A stretch of 64,000 nt of DNA from Pseudobacteroides cellulosolvens ATCC 35603 = DSM 2933 (GCF_001262605.1 NZ_LGTC01000001.1:744001-808000); one strand, 5' to 3'. Counted from the stretch's first letter, positions 17,931 through 27,984 are shown. Numbers and translations: made by a program. Notes: a model not told the origin generated them from the sequence alone.

Positions 17931-18227
17931 ATGGATAAGGAGAAAAAGAAAATCAAGGAAGCTGCTGCACTTAAGTATACTCCAGGAGAAAATAGTGCAC
18001 CTAAAATTGTAGCATTGGCAAAGGGCGAAACAGCAGAAAAAATAGTTGAGAAGGCAGTGGAGAATGATGTGCCTGTGTATGAGAATGCACAACTGGCACA
18101 TACATTAAATGCTCTTGGCATAGGAGATGAAATACCTCCCGAGCTTTATGAGGTAGTGGCCGAAATTTTGGTATTTGTAGGTTCTATAGATAACGGATAT
18201 GGTGAAGCAAATGGAAAAAGAAAATAA
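17931..18227 (+). CDS. FlhB cytoplasmic-domain homologue (YlqH family)
   Basis: 98-aa protein matching the C-terminal cytosolic tail of FlhB/YscU (AALKYTPGENSAPKIVALAKG, then VPVYENAQLAHTL and IPPELYEVVAEIL). The membrane part and the NPTH autocleavage loop of true FlhB are absent. GGGGAGG precedes the ATG. It overlaps yraN at its 3' end. The FliK-like, FlhB-like and yraN genes follow rnhB as in several Firmicutes. Confidence 0.88.
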   Translation: MDKEKKKIKEAAALKYTPGENSAPKIVALAKGETAEKIVEKAVENDVPVYENAQLAHTLNALGIGDEIPPELYEVVAEILVFVGSIDNGYGEANGKRK

Positions 18228-18582
18228 AAGAAAGATTGGCAGTGCAAATGAAAAAATTGCAGCAAGTTATCTTGAAACTTGTGGATACTCAATTATTATT
18301 ATAAATTTTAGAGCTGGAAAATATGGAGAAATAGATATTATTGCCCGGGAAAAGGAATTTATCTGCTTTGTAGAGGTTAAGTCCAGAGGTAGCCTTATAT
18401 TTGGCACTCCGGCAGAAGCGGTAAACAAAAGGAAGCAGGATAGGATTAGAAAGGTTGCATATATTTACATAAATCAACATAAGCTGCACAATGAGAATAT
18501 AAGATTCGACATAGTTGAGATGATAATGGAAGATAGAAGCCATAAAGTCAGTGATATCAATCTAATCAGGAATGCCTTTTGA
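18211..18582 (+). CDS. YraN family endonuclease-like protein (UPF0102)
   Basis: 123-aa protein with a restriction-endonuclease-like core: GKYGEIDIIAREKEFICFVEVKSR supplies the E, D and ExK residues. Its cellular role is not settled; family members are suggested to act in recombination or DNA processing. GGTGAAG (18201-18207) favours the ATG at 18211 over the one at 18199. It overlaps the FlhB-like gene by 17 bases. Confidence 0.9.
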   Translation: MEKENKRKIGSANEKIAASYLETCGYSIIIINFRAGKYGEIDIIAREKEFICFVEVKSRGSLIFGTPAEAVNKRKQDRIRKVAYIYINQHKLHNENIRFDIVEMIMEDRSHKVSDINLIRNAF

Positions 18583-18596
18583 AAGGAAATATAAAT

Positions 18597-20744
18597 ATGA
18601 ATAGAAAACGTTTGAATATTGGTGTTATTACTAAATATGTCGAGAATTTCTATTTCGGATCTCTGTTAAAGGGTATACAAAGTATTGTTAAACAAAAGGA
18701 CGCAAGAATGGTTGTTTTCAATACATATATGCTGGACAGGTTCAGATCGAATGAAAAAGAAGGTGGAGCTTATTTCCCGATATCATTTAATCATATAGAT
18801 GGATGGATAATTCTAACAGAAGGTATCAGCGAGGAGTATAAAGTAAAACTGTTAGGAAAAGGAAAGCCTGTTGTTCTTGTGGGACATAGGCCAAATAACT
18901 ATAATTGCAGTGTTTTGCTTGAAGACAATTTTTGGGGTGCAAAACAGGTTGTAGAGCATCTGATATCTCATGGGCACAAAAGAATTGCATATTTGGGATG
19001 CAGCAATGTGTATGACATAACGGAGAGATTTGAAGGATACAAGAAAACACTTGAAGGTTATGGTCTTTATGATGAAAGTATTGTTTTTAATACCAAAGAA
19101 CCAATGCCAAATCTTGGGAGAGAGGTTGCACTTTCATTGGCTGAAAAAGGAATTGACTTTACTGCCATATTTTCAGCTAATGACTATCTGGCTTTTGGGT
19201 TTATAGACGGTCTTAGGGAAATGAATATTAATGTGCCTGAAGATATAGCAGTTGTCGGTTATGATAACACCGATAAGAGCAAAATATCTAAACCGGCTTT
19301 AAGCAGCGTAAACCAGGATACATATGGTAAAGGTATTGAGGCAGCTAAAATAATATTCAGAATTATAGAGAGTAAAGTTTTACGCAGTGAAACTATACTA
19401 TTCAAATCAGATTTGGTACTGCGGGAATCATGTGGTTGCAAACTGGAACAAAAGACGGATGAGAATGATATCATACAAAATATTATTGGCCTAAAAAGGT
19501 CTATGATCGAAAGGCTTGAAGATGTATTGTATAAAAATTCCGACTTGGGAACCATGTTTTTTAGTATGAACGTAAATGATATAATAAAACTCATTCCCGA
19601 AATTGTTGATGAATATACATGGTTCTGTTTCGGGTTATTGGATAATGACAATGAAGCAGCAGATAATTTGATTATTCAAACTGTTGTGGATAATATAAAG
19701 AAAAGCAGATCGGATAACGAGTTTATGTGCAGTCTGGAAAATTTCCCGCCTTTGGAATTATTGACTGATTATGAATTGGATTATGATGATGTATTATGGA
19801 TAGTCCCTGTTTCCACTGAGAAGAAGAACATAGGTGTTATGGCATACATATCTAAAATTTATGAAGAAACCAGTTTCTTTGCATATGACATGCATATGGT
19901 TCTGTTCAACCTTTTTGGTATTTCCGTTGACAGAGGACTGGCTATGGATAAGTTGAAGGAAACACTTGCTTCTCTCAAAAAAACACAGGAACAGCTGATA
20001 GAATCCGAAAAACTTGTGTCTCTTGGCAGTCTGGTAGCCGGTGTTGCACATGAAATAAATAACCCTATTGGTGTAAGCGTAACTGCTACAACATACATGG
20101 AAAGCAATACCGCTCAGTTAAAAGAGTTGTTTGAAACAAATAAATTAACTAAATCAGATCTTACAAGGTTTCTTAATAAAAATAACGAATCGGTAAAAAT
20201 ACTGCTTATGAATTTACAAAGAGCTTCCGACCTTATTAGAAGCTTTAAACAAATTGCAGTGGATAATACAATTGACGAAAAAAGAATATTCAAAGTAAAA
20301 GATTATGTTAATGATGTTATATTAAGCCTTAATCCTAAGTTAAGGAAAAAGAGAATAAAGGTGAATTTAGAATGTCCTGAAGATTTGGAGCTTCATTGTA
20401 ATCCTGGCGAGCTATCCCAAATTTTGACCAATCTGATATTAAACTCAATTATTCATGGCTATGATGAAGAAGAACATGGTGAAATATCTATTTTATTCAA
20501 AAAGCATGGTACAGAGCTGATAATTGAATATAATGATTTTGGAAAGGGAATGAAAAAAGATGTTCTGGAAAAGATTTTTGAACCCTTTTTTACAACCCAA
20601 AGTGGAAGTGACGGCTCAGGATTAGGACTTATAATAATCAGCAATATTATAAAACAAAAGTTTGGCGGGACTATAAAATGCGATAGTGAATACAAAAAAG
20701 GGACTAAGTTTATCATAAGTATTCCGTTATCGTCTGTCTTATAA
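18597..20744 (+). CDS. Soluble histidine kinase with LacI-type ligand-binding domain (copy 1)
   Basis: 715 aa with no signal peptide or membrane segment, so predicted cytosolic. Residues about 1-285 match the periplasmic-binding-protein-like effector domain of LacI-family regulators (ITKYVENFYFGSLLKGI, HIDGWIILTEG, HLISHGHKRIAYLG, PEDIAVVGYDNTD) but have no DNA-binding helix-turn-helix. A conserved RESCGC motif ends that domain. A middle region (300-450) has no clear family. HisKA follows with His485 in AGVAHEINNPIG, then a HATPase with NLILNSIIHGYDEE and SGLGLIII. The ATG at 18597 has AAAGGA upstream; a TTG at 18579 overlaps the yraN stop. A paralogue and an HD-GYP regulator follow. Confidence 0.85.
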   Translation: MNRKRLNIGVITKYVENFYFGSLLKGIQSIVKQKDARMVVFNTYMLDRFRSNEKEGGAYFPISFNHIDGWIILTEGISEEYKVKLLGKGKPVVLVGHRPNNYNCSVLLEDNFWGAKQVVEHLISHGHKRIAYLGCSNVYDITERFEGYKKTLEGYGLYDESIVFNTKEPMPNLGREVALSLAEKGIDFTAIFSANDYLAFGFIDGLREMNINVPEDIAVVGYDNTDKSKISKPALSSVNQDTYGKGIEAAKIIFRIIESKVLRSETILFKSDLVLRESCGCKLEQKTDENDIIQNIIGLKRSMIERLEDVLYKNSDLGTMFFSMNVNDIIKLIPEIVDEYTWFCFGLLDNDNEAADNLIIQTVVDNIKKSRSDNEFMCSLENFPPLELLTDYELDYDDVLWIVPVSTEKKNIGVMAYISKIYEETSFFAYDMHMVLFNLFGISVDRGLAMDKLKETLASLKKTQEQLIESEKLVSLGSLVAGVAHEINNPIGVSVTATTYMESNTAQLKELFETNKLTKSDLTRFLNKNNESVKILLMNLQRASDLIRSFKQIAVDNTIDEKRIFKVKDYVNDVILSLNPKLRKKRIKVNLECPEDLELHCNPGELSQILTNLILNSIIHGYDEEEHGEISILFKKHGTELIIEYNDFGKGMKKDVLEKIFEPFFTTQSGSDGSGLGLIIISNIIKQKFGGTIKCDSEYKKGTKFIISIPLSSVL

Positions 20745-20816
20745 TGAAAAGGTATAAAATAAATATATATTAAATATGTAAATGTGCCGATATATTTTAA
20801 TGTATTAGTAATGTCC

Positions 20817-20897
20817 AAAATATAACTTCCGCTATAAATTTCGCTCATGTGTTGACTTAACTCGTCAACACCCGCTCATAATCGGAAGTAATATTTT
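20817..20897 (-). repeat. R1 dispersed palindromic repeat, copy 2
   Basis: Read on the minus strand it shows TTACTTCCGATTATGAGCG, GTGTTGACGAGTTAAGTCAA and AGCGGAAGTTAT, nearly identical to the copy at 40604. It separates the two paralogous kinase genes. Confidence 0.85.
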
Positions 20898-20941
20898 AGC
20901 CATTCCTTTAGTAATGACTCAATATGAGAAAGGATTCAAAT

Positions 20942-23106
20942 ATGCACGAGAAATTACGTATTGGAGTAATTACAAAGTATGCAGAAGGCTTATATCATGG
21001 TAAGCTTTTATATGGCATTCATGAGTATGTAAAAAGGCAAAATTCCAACTTATTTGTGCTGAATACTTTTATGATTAACAGGTTTTACTCTGATATAAAG
21101 AAGGTTGAAAGTTATTATCCTTTAGCCATTAATAATATAGATGGATGGATCATACTTACAGAAGGTGCGAGTGATGATTATTTAAATATAATTATGAAAA
21201 CAGGTAAGCCTGTTGTGCTGATAGGTATTGATAAAGGACAAAACAATTGCACTGTTATTAAAAGTGATAATATTAGTGGTGCCCAAAACGCTGTTGAACA
21301 TCTGATACATCATGGACATAGAAAAATAGGCTTCTTAGGCTGGATGGGGCTCAGAGACATGAAAGAGCGTCTGGAAGGTTATAAAAATATCCTTAGTAAG
21401 AATGGTATACCATATGATGATAACCTTGTTTACAGTACGGAATCATCTTTACCACGAGAGGGGAAAGCCGCAGTTCAATATTGGCTAAATAACGGTATTG
21501 ATTTTACAGCTGTTTTTGCCGGTTGTGATGCACTTGCGGGAGGTGTTATTGAAGAACTTAAAAATTCAGGATTGTCTGTACCGCAAGATATAGCTGTTGT
21601 AGGATATGATAACAATACGTTTGCAAAAAACTGTAAACCAGGTATCACAACAATAAATCAGGATATTTTTGATTTAGGATTTACTGCCGCGAGGGCATTA
21701 TTTGAAGAGATAAATAAAGAATCCGATAGGGCAGAGAAGTTTTTGCAACTGCTGACATTGTACTTAGAAAATCCTGCGGATGCAGCTGTGAAGCTGCTGC
21801 TGATGATAATATGGAACCTACAAAGGAAAATATTAAAATAAAGAATTCAATTATCAAGTTTCTTGAAGATACACTTTTAAAAAATTCAGATGTAGGCACA
21901 AAACTGCTTACAACAAATATCGAGGGAATTAATGAACTTCTTCCTCAAATTGTTGATGATTATAGGTGGGAATGTATAGGATATTGGGATGAAGATCAAA
22001 CAGGAAAAAGCAGCTTAAAAATTGACAGAATATATAATTCATCAAAGGACTCAGATGTCATTAATTTCTCGTGTGATGTAGAAAATTTTCCTCCTTTGGA
22101 ACTTATACCGGACATAAACAAGTTAAGTAAAGATGATGTTGTATGGATATTGCCCATATCATCAACAAACAGAAACTGGGGTGTAATGTCATATATAAGT
22201 CCTTTTAATGAAGCTTCAGCATTTATAAAATATAATATTTCCATAGTGATTGTTACACTGCTAGGTATAGCTATGGACCGTGAAATTGCAAAAACAGAAC
22301 TGGAAAATGCATTGGAAACACTTAAACAAACTCAGAATCAACTTATTCAATCGGAGAAAATGGCTGCTTTAGGAGGACTGGTTGCAGGAGTAGCACATGA
22401 GATTAATACACCTATAGGCGTTAGTGTTACTGCAGCCTCCTATATGGATGAGAAAAACAATGAAATCATAAACTTGTTTGAATCAGGCAAGCTAAAAAAA
22501 GTTGATATGGATAAATATATAAATACTACTATGGAATCAATTAAAATACTTGTCATTAACCTGGAAAGAGCTTCAAATCTGGTAAAGAGTTTTAAGCAAA
22601 TAGCAGTAGATCAGACAAGGGAAGAAAAAAGAACTTTTAGACTAAAAGAATATATCGATGAAGTTTTGCTCAGCTTACATCCAAAGATTAAAAAGACAAA
22701 GCACAAGATAATAGTTAATTGTATGGATGATATATGGATACATGCTTCTCCTGGAGGCATATCTCAGGTAATAACCAATCTTGTGGTAAACTCCCTGGTA
22801 CATGCCTTCGATGATGGAGACGAAGGAATAATGACCATAAATATAATAAATGAAAACGATGAAATAATTATAGAATACAGCGATAATGGCAAAGGGATAA
22901 GTGAAAGTGATATCAAAAAGATATATGAACCTTTTTTTACAACTAAAAGGGGCAGCGGTGGAACCGGATTAGGGCTTAATATAGTATACAACATTGTTAC
23001 AAATGAATATAAAGGGAAAATAAAATGTAATAGCACGCCTGGAAATGGTACGGCATTTATTATCAGAATACCTGAAAAAGAGGTGATTAAATCCAATGGC
23101 AAGTAA
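20942..23106 (+). pseudogene. Soluble histidine kinase with LacI-type ligand-binding domain (copy 2), split by a frameshift
   Basis: Paralogue of the gene at 18597 with the same order: LacI-like effector domain without HTH (residues 1-265), CGC motif, middle region, HisKA (VAGVAHEINTPIG) and HATPase (GTGLGLNIV). The first frame stops at 21841. From about 21742 another frame continues correctly (ATADIVLRKSCGCSC, then through 23106). One base is missing at the five-T run 21740-21744; six T would restore a 721-aa protein. This may be sequence error or a real lesion. AAAGGA before the ATG at 20942 favours that start over 20924. The end overlaps the response regulator gene by 11 bases, so the two are translationally coupled. 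Confidence 0.82.
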
Positions 23107-24664
23107 CGATATTATAATTGATAGTGAATACATGGATTTTTTCGATGATGCGACTGATGATATAGTATTGGAGGATAGGACCAAAAGATGGAAGATAATG
23201 ATAATAGATGATGATTATGAGGTACATACTATTACAAAGCTTGTGCTTAGTGATTTTGCGTTTAATAATGTCAGCTTGGAATTCATAGATGCTTATTCCG
23301 CAAAGGAAGCACGTGAGCTGTTAAACAAAACGCAGGATATAGCAATAATCCTTTTAGATGTTGTAATGGAAGAGGAGGATTCCGGTCTAAAGCTTGTACG
23401 TTTTATCAGGGAGGAAGTTAAAAACTATGAAGTAAGGATAATTTTAAGGACAGGCCAGCCTGGTCAAGCACCGGAAAAGAGGGTTATTGTTGATTATGAT
23501 ATAAATGATTATAAGGAGAAGACGGAGTTGACGGCACAAAAGCTGTTTACAACTATCGTTGCGTCTCTAAGGGCATATGAAAGCATACATCTTACCAACA
23601 TTAATAAAAAAGGTCTGGAGAAGGTTATAGAAGCATCATCATATCTTTTTGAAGTTCAATCAATAACAAAGCTATCGGGAATTGTTTTAGAACAAATCAA
23701 TTCCATGCTCTGCTTCTATAAAAATATACCCTTAAAGGAACAATCCAGCTTTGTTGCATTTAAAAATTCCGGTAATTATTATATTACTGCAGCTTCAGGG
23801 AATTTTGTCAAGAATGTCAATATGGATATAAGAGATGTTATTAACGAAAGCTTATACACAACAATAATTGAAGGGATAATTGAGAAAAGAATATTTACAA
23901 TAGGCACAAATATTGTACTCCATTTTAAAAGTGTTACAGATCTTGAGTACGTTTTATTCTTTGAAGGTGCCGATGAATTCAGAGAATTTGATAAAAGTCT
24001 TTTGGAAATTTTTAGTCACAACATATCAAATGCTTTTGAAAACGCTGCATTAAATCTCAAACTTCAGGATACACAAAAGGAAATTATTTATACACTGGGT
24101 GAAATAGCAGAAGCACGCTCCAAGGAAACCGGTAATCATGTAAAAAGGGTTTCTGAATTTACACGGCTACTGGCTTTAAAGTACGGTATGACTGAAACTG
24201 ATGCAGAAACTATTTCTCTTGCTTCTGCCATGCATGATATTGGCAAGCTTGGTGTTCCCGCAAGCATATTAAATAAGCCAGGCAAGCTGACAGAAGATGA
24301 ATTTGAGGTTATTAAGACCCATACAACAATAGGTTATGATATGCTTAAAAATTCAACAAAGGAAATTATTAGAACAGCGAGCATTATAGCATACCACCAC
24401 CATGAAAAGTATAATGGCAAAGGCTATCCTAATGGGCTAAAGGGTGAAGAAATTCATATATATGGTAGAATAACAGCAATTGCAGATGTTTTCGATGCTC
24501 TAGGAACAATCAGAGTTTATAAGCCGGCATGGGAATTGGATAAGATATTGGAATACTTTAAAACTCAGAGAGGAGAACATTTTGATCCGCATTTAATAGA
24601 TTTATTCTTTGAAAATATTGATGAGTTCCTTGCTATTAGAGATTCCTTCAAGGATCAGACATAG
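23096..24664 (+). CDS. Response regulator with HD-GYP domain
   Basis: 522 aa. A receiver (residues 32-155) has the acidic pair IIDDD and phospho-acceptor Asp88 in IILLDVV. The middle (160-330) resembles the DUF3369 region usual in this class. The C-terminal HD-GYP domain has His380-Asp381 in SAMHDIGKLG, then YHHHEKYNGKGYPNGLKGEEI. HD-GYP enzymes hydrolyse cyclic di-GMP, so activation probably lowers c-di-GMP. AGGTGATT precedes the ATG, and the start lies inside the end of the second kinase gene, making it the likely partner of one or both ligand-sensing kinases. Confidence 0.9.
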   Translation: MASNDIIIDSEYMDFFDDATDDIVLEDRTKRWKIMIIDDDYEVHTITKLVLSDFAFNNVSLEFIDAYSAKEARELLNKTQDIAIILLDVVMEEEDSGLKLVRFIREEVKNYEVRIILRTGQPGQAPEKRVIVDYDINDYKEKTELTAQKLFTTIVASLRAYESIHLTNINKKGLEKVIEASSYLFEVQSITKLSGIVLEQINSMLCFYKNIPLKEQSSFVAFKNSGNYYITAASGNFVKNVNMDIRDVINESLYTTIIEGIIEKRIFTIGTNIVLHFKSVTDLEYVLFFEGADEFREFDKSLLEIFSHNISNAFENAALNLKLQDTQKEIIYTLGEIAEARSKETGNHVKRVSEFTRLLALKYGMTETDAETISLASAMHDIGKLGVPASILNKPGKLTEDEFEVIKTHTTIGYDMLKNSTKEIIRTASIIAYHHHEKYNGKGYPNGLKGEEIHIYGRITAIADVFDALGTIRVYKPAWELDKILEYFKTQRGEHFDPHLIDLFFENIDEFLAIRDSFKDQT

Positions 24665-24682
24665 GGAGTATATAATTACTCC
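24665..24682. terminator. Short hairpin between convergent genes
   Basis: GGAGTA and TACTCC pair around TATAAT immediately after the HD-GYP gene stop and overlap the end of the minus-strand permease gene. There is no T tract, so termination is uncertain. Confidence 0.3.
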
Positions 24683-25776
24683 GATTCCAGCCTTTTATCC
24701 AAAAAATTAAGGAAAATTGTTTTTAGTAGTGCCATAACAGGTACTGAAAGAAACATACCGACAACTCCATACAATGCTCCTCCTATGGTTATGGATATCA
24801 TAATTAGTATAGGATTTAAGCCTATTTTGTCACCTATTATTTTTGGTGCAATAACCGATCCGTCAATTTGACCGAGAATAAGCAGGAAAATAAGGAGCCA
24901 GACAGCCTTAACAGGGCTGATAAATAGAGTAATAATAACACTTGGTATAATACCGATTAATGAACCGAAATACGGTACAAGATTAAAAATTCCAACAAAA
25001 AGGCTTATAAGTATGGGATAGGGCATACCAGTAACAATACAAAAAACAAAACATATTATGCAAATTACAATGGCATCTATAATTTTACCAATAATATACC
25101 TGGAGAAAATATCATTTGCATTTTTAGCAAAATTAACAAGTTTATTGCCGTTATCCCTTTTCATAACTACATATACTGTCTTTTTAATGGTTGATAATAT
25201 AGCCTCCTTATCATAAAGAAGATATATTGAAATGGTAATGCCCAAAACAAGCTTCAAAATAGTTGACGTAATATTGATGATATTGCTGAAGAGATAATTG
25301 ATTAATGCAACTAAAAGGTTTTGTGATTCTCCAATTATCTTCTCCATATTGTTTTTCAGATAGTTGCTCAAATTGTATTGATCATCCATCAGCTTAAAGT
25401 CAGCAATTTTAGATTCAGCCCAGGTAGTTGTCTTTTTTACGTATTCGGAAAAATTTTCATTTAACTGGGTTATACTGTTGATTACAATAGGTGCAAGTAT
25501 TGTAACTGCAAAAATGATGAGACCTGAAAATAATACATATATTATGGATATGCTTAAATATCTACGCACCTTAAGTTTCTTTTCAATAAATACCATCAAT
25601 GGATTTAAGGTATATGCTATGGCAAAAGCCCAGAATAGGTAACTTAGTACTGAGAGTACGAATTTTATACCGTTAATCAAATGTTCAGCGTTATCAACAA
25701 GTTTGTATACAACTATAGCTATTATAATTATAGGTATGTATTTCCAATAAGGTATTTTTCTGTATTTAAAAGACAT
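24676..25776 (-). CDS. AI-2E family transporter (PF01594, UPF0118)
   Basis: 366-aa inner-membrane protein with about seven hydrophobic segments (YIPIIIIAIVVYKLV, LSYLFWAFAIAYTL, SIIYVLFSGLIIFAVTIL and others) and the family end region IDGSVIAPKIIGDKIGLNPILIM. Family members export AI-2 or small solutes, or act as sodium-proton antiporters; the substrate cannot be read from sequence. AAGGTGG on the minus strand favours the ATG at 25776 over the GTG at 25785. It faces the signalling genes tail to tail and has its own promoter. Confidence 0.9.
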   Translation of the reverse strand: MSFKYRKIPYWKYIPIIIIAIVVYKLVDNAEHLINGIKFVLSVLSYLFWAFAIAYTLNPLMVFIEKKLKVRRYLSISIIYVLFSGLIIFAVTILAPIVINSITQLNENFSEYVKKTTTWAESKIADFKLMDDQYNLSNYLKNNMEKIIGESQNLLVALINYLFSNIINITSTILKLVLGITISIYLLYDKEAILSTIKKTVYVVMKRDNGNKLVNFAKNANDIFSRYIIGKIIDAIVICIICFVFCIVTGMPYPILISLFVGIFNLVPYFGSLIGIIPSVIITLFISPVKAVWLLIFLLILGQIDGSVIAPKIIGDKIGLNPILIMISITIGGALYGVVGMFLSVPVMALLKTIFLNFLDKRLESE

Positions 25777-25808
25777 GTTACCCACCTTAATACGAAAATT
25801 ATATTAGG

Positions 25809-25836
25809 ATTATATCATAAAGGTCAATATAGTCAA
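25809..25836 (-). promoter_or_regulatory. Sigma-A promoter of the AI-2E family gene
   Basis: On the minus strand TTGACT and TATAAT are 16 bases apart, about 35 bases before the start codon. Confidence 0.65.
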
Positions 25837-25988
25837 AGAAGTTTTTATAGATAAAGATATATAAATTGATTTCTATTAATTTTAGAGGATATTTAAATTA
25901 TAATGTGGAATTATTATATAATAAAATATTATTTTGCATTTGCCCATTGAAATCTTTACACGTCGCAAAGTCTTATAAGTTATAACTC

Positions 25989-26020
25989 CAAAATAACTTC
26001 CGCTATAAATTTCGCTCATT
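25989..26020 (-). repeat. R1 dispersed palindromic repeat, copy 3 (truncated)
   Basis: AAATAACTTCCGCTATAAATTTCGCTCAT matches one half of R1 almost exactly, then similarity ends. The rest of the gap between the permease gene and the GGDEF gene (25837-26119) shows only AT-rich sequence and an AAAGGCAGGG that could be a distant ribosome-binding site. Confidence 0.7.
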
Positions 26021-26119
26021 TCTTAGTGCAATTTTCCTATAAGGACCATCCCTTATTTTGAAAGGCAGGGATATTATATAAATAGCATTTTATCATTAAA
26101 GCAATACAAAAATTTAATT

Positions 26120-27955
26120 ATGTTTAGTGTTCTTGCAGCATTAAGTATGATTGCAAGGATTTTTGAGCTGAATTTTTCCTATGGCATCAGCTTTGCTTTT
26201 GGAAATGTGTTTACCATTATCATTTTGAGCTATTATGGGAAATTTAAAGCTTTGAGTGTAGCAGTTGTTTCAAATGTTCTGGATATATGTTTTTTTAATG
26301 GAAGCATATATACAGTCTTTTTCACTTTTGAAATTTTAGTCCTATCAATATTTTGGAAAAATAAGATACGCAAATTACTATTTATTGATATATTATACTG
26401 GATTATGGTTGGAATACCGTTTTCATTTCTTATTTATTATTTAAACAACAGAACATTTGGTTTGGAAGTATACTTGCTTGTTATAAATAATTGGATATGC
26501 GGAAATATAAATGTACTAATTGCAGATTTAATTATTTCATATGTTCCCATACAATTAATTTTGGGCAGGAAAGAAAAAATTTTAACCGATCTAAATAGAT
26601 TGATGTTTCATCTGACAATTGCAGCTGTTATTGGACCGTTTCTGGTTTATATAATGATTGACGGTTGGCTGACACAGGATAGGGTAAGTTCTGAAATAAG
26701 TCAGATTCTAAACACATCACGGCTGAATATAATTGACCAGATAAATAGCTGGGATACAAATGACCTAAGAAAAATTCGATTGAGGTCGCCGGTACATTTA
26801 AAGGATTTAAAAGAAATAATTGCTAGCAATCCATTAAATGATAAGGTTGAAGTATTTGTTGTTGATAGAAAGAATTCTCTATATTCAGCAAACCGTAATT
26901 TAGAAAAGCCAAATATGATTTATGACTGGAAAGATGGAGGAAATATTATAAATGTTTCCGATAATATATATTGCTGGATGCCTGAAAGTAAAAGACTGGG
27001 ATTTGACATTAAAAAATGGAGTAAGGCATTTTACATTATGGTTTATCAATTTGAAGACATAGACTTGCAGCTTCAGATAAAAGTTCCATTGTCAAATTAT
27101 ACTGTAAGTATATGGGAAAATTATCGCAACAAATTCCATATACTTATAGTGTTTTGTTTTATTTCAATATTTATATCTATTATGATGGGTCGGGTTTTAT
27201 CCAGAGATTTGTCAAAACTTACACAAAGTACAACAGACCTTCCGGACAAGCTAAAGCGACAGGAAATAATTGAATGGCCCGATACATCCATGGTGCAGGT
27301 AAATAACCTGGTATCAAATTTCAAAGTGATGTCAAATAATTTGGTTACTCTATTTAATGATATCAATATTATGAATGACAAGCTCTTATCTCAAACAATA
27401 GAACTTGAAAATTCAAGAGAAGAAATGAAAAGATTGGCATACAACGATGCCCTTACCGGATTACCTAACAGGTATTATTTTACAAATTACTTGGAGGAGC
27501 TTCTATCCAGTGGATATGAAAGGAAAATTGCTGTAATGTTTATTGACTTGAACAGGTTTAAACATATTAATGATAAATTAGGTCATGATATTGGCGACAT
27601 GCTGCTAAAGGAAGTTGCAAATAGGTTTAAATATGTACTTGGTCATGATGATTTTGTTGCCCGTCTTGGTGGAGATGAATTTGTTATCATACTAAGGGAT
27701 ATAGATTATGAAAAGGCATCAGTGACTGCCGAACAAATTAATAATGTATTATGTGAGACGGTCATTGTACTACAAAAAGATAAGAAATATGAGCTCAATA
27801 TATCCGGAAGTATAGGAATAAGCTTGTACCCTGATGATGCCGTTGATAAAACGACATTACTCAAAATGGCGGATATGGCAATGTACGCTTCCAAGGAAAC
27901 AGGTGAGAAAGAATTTAAATTTTATTCTGATCTGAATAAGATTGTGTTAAGTTAA
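26120..27955 (+). CDS. Membrane diguanylate cyclase (GGDEF domain)
   Basis: 611 aa as drawn. The first 150 residues contain five or six hydrophobic segments, then comes another membrane segment (about 165-185), an extracytoplasmic sensor-like region (185-335), a further membrane segment (FHILIVFCFISIFISIMMG, about 337-355) and a C-terminal GGDEF domain with GGDEF at about 517. It should make cyclic di-GMP. The position of the RxxD inhibitory site reads GHDD, so product inhibition through the I-site looks absent. The start is uncertain: no ribosome-binding site lies just before the ATG, and the frame is open about 20 codons upstream near an AAAGGCAGGG. It precedes the sugar-binding lipoprotein gene by 29 bases. 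Confidence 0.85.
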   Translation: MFSVLAALSMIARIFELNFSYGISFAFGNVFTIIILSYYGKFKALSVAVVSNVLDICFFNGSIYTVFFTFEILVLSIFWKNKIRKLLFIDILYWIMVGIPFSFLIYYLNNRTFGLEVYLLVINNWICGNINVLIADLIISYVPIQLILGRKEKILTDLNRLMFHLTIAAVIGPFLVYIMIDGWLTQDRVSSEISQILNTSRLNIIDQINSWDTNDLRKIRLRSPVHLKDLKEIIASNPLNDKVEVFVVDRKNSLYSANRNLEKPNMIYDWKDGGNIINVSDNIYCWMPESKRLGFDIKKWSKAFYIMVYQFEDIDLQLQIKVPLSNYTVSIWENYRNKFHILIVFCFISIFISIMMGRVLSRDLSKLTQSTTDLPDKLKRQEIIEWPDTSMVQVNNLVSNFKVMSNNLVTLFNDINIMNDKLLSQTIELENSREEMKRLAYNDALTGLPNRYYFTNYLEELLSSGYERKIAVMFIDLNRFKHINDKLGHDIGDMLLKEVANRFKYVLGHDDFVARLGGDEFVIILRDIDYEKASVTAEQINNVLCETVIVLQKDKKYELNISGSIGISLYPDDAVDKTTLLKMADMAMYASKETGEKEFKFYSDLNKIVLS

Positions 27956-27984
27956 AATGGTAAAAATGAAAGGAGAACTACATT

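Noticed and set aside
17552..18121. A 189-codon minus-strand frame across the FliK-like and FlhB-like genes
   Set aside because: It spans two well-supported plus-strand genes and their junction and has no family signature.
18597..19440. LacI-family transcription factor
   Set aside because: The effector domain matches but there is no N-terminal helix-turn-helix, and the protein continues into HisKA and HATPase domains.
20817..26020. Composite transposon bounded by R1 copies 2 and 3
   Set aside because: Copy 3 is only a fragment, there is no transposase, and R1 copies also occur elsewhere without bounding gene blocks.
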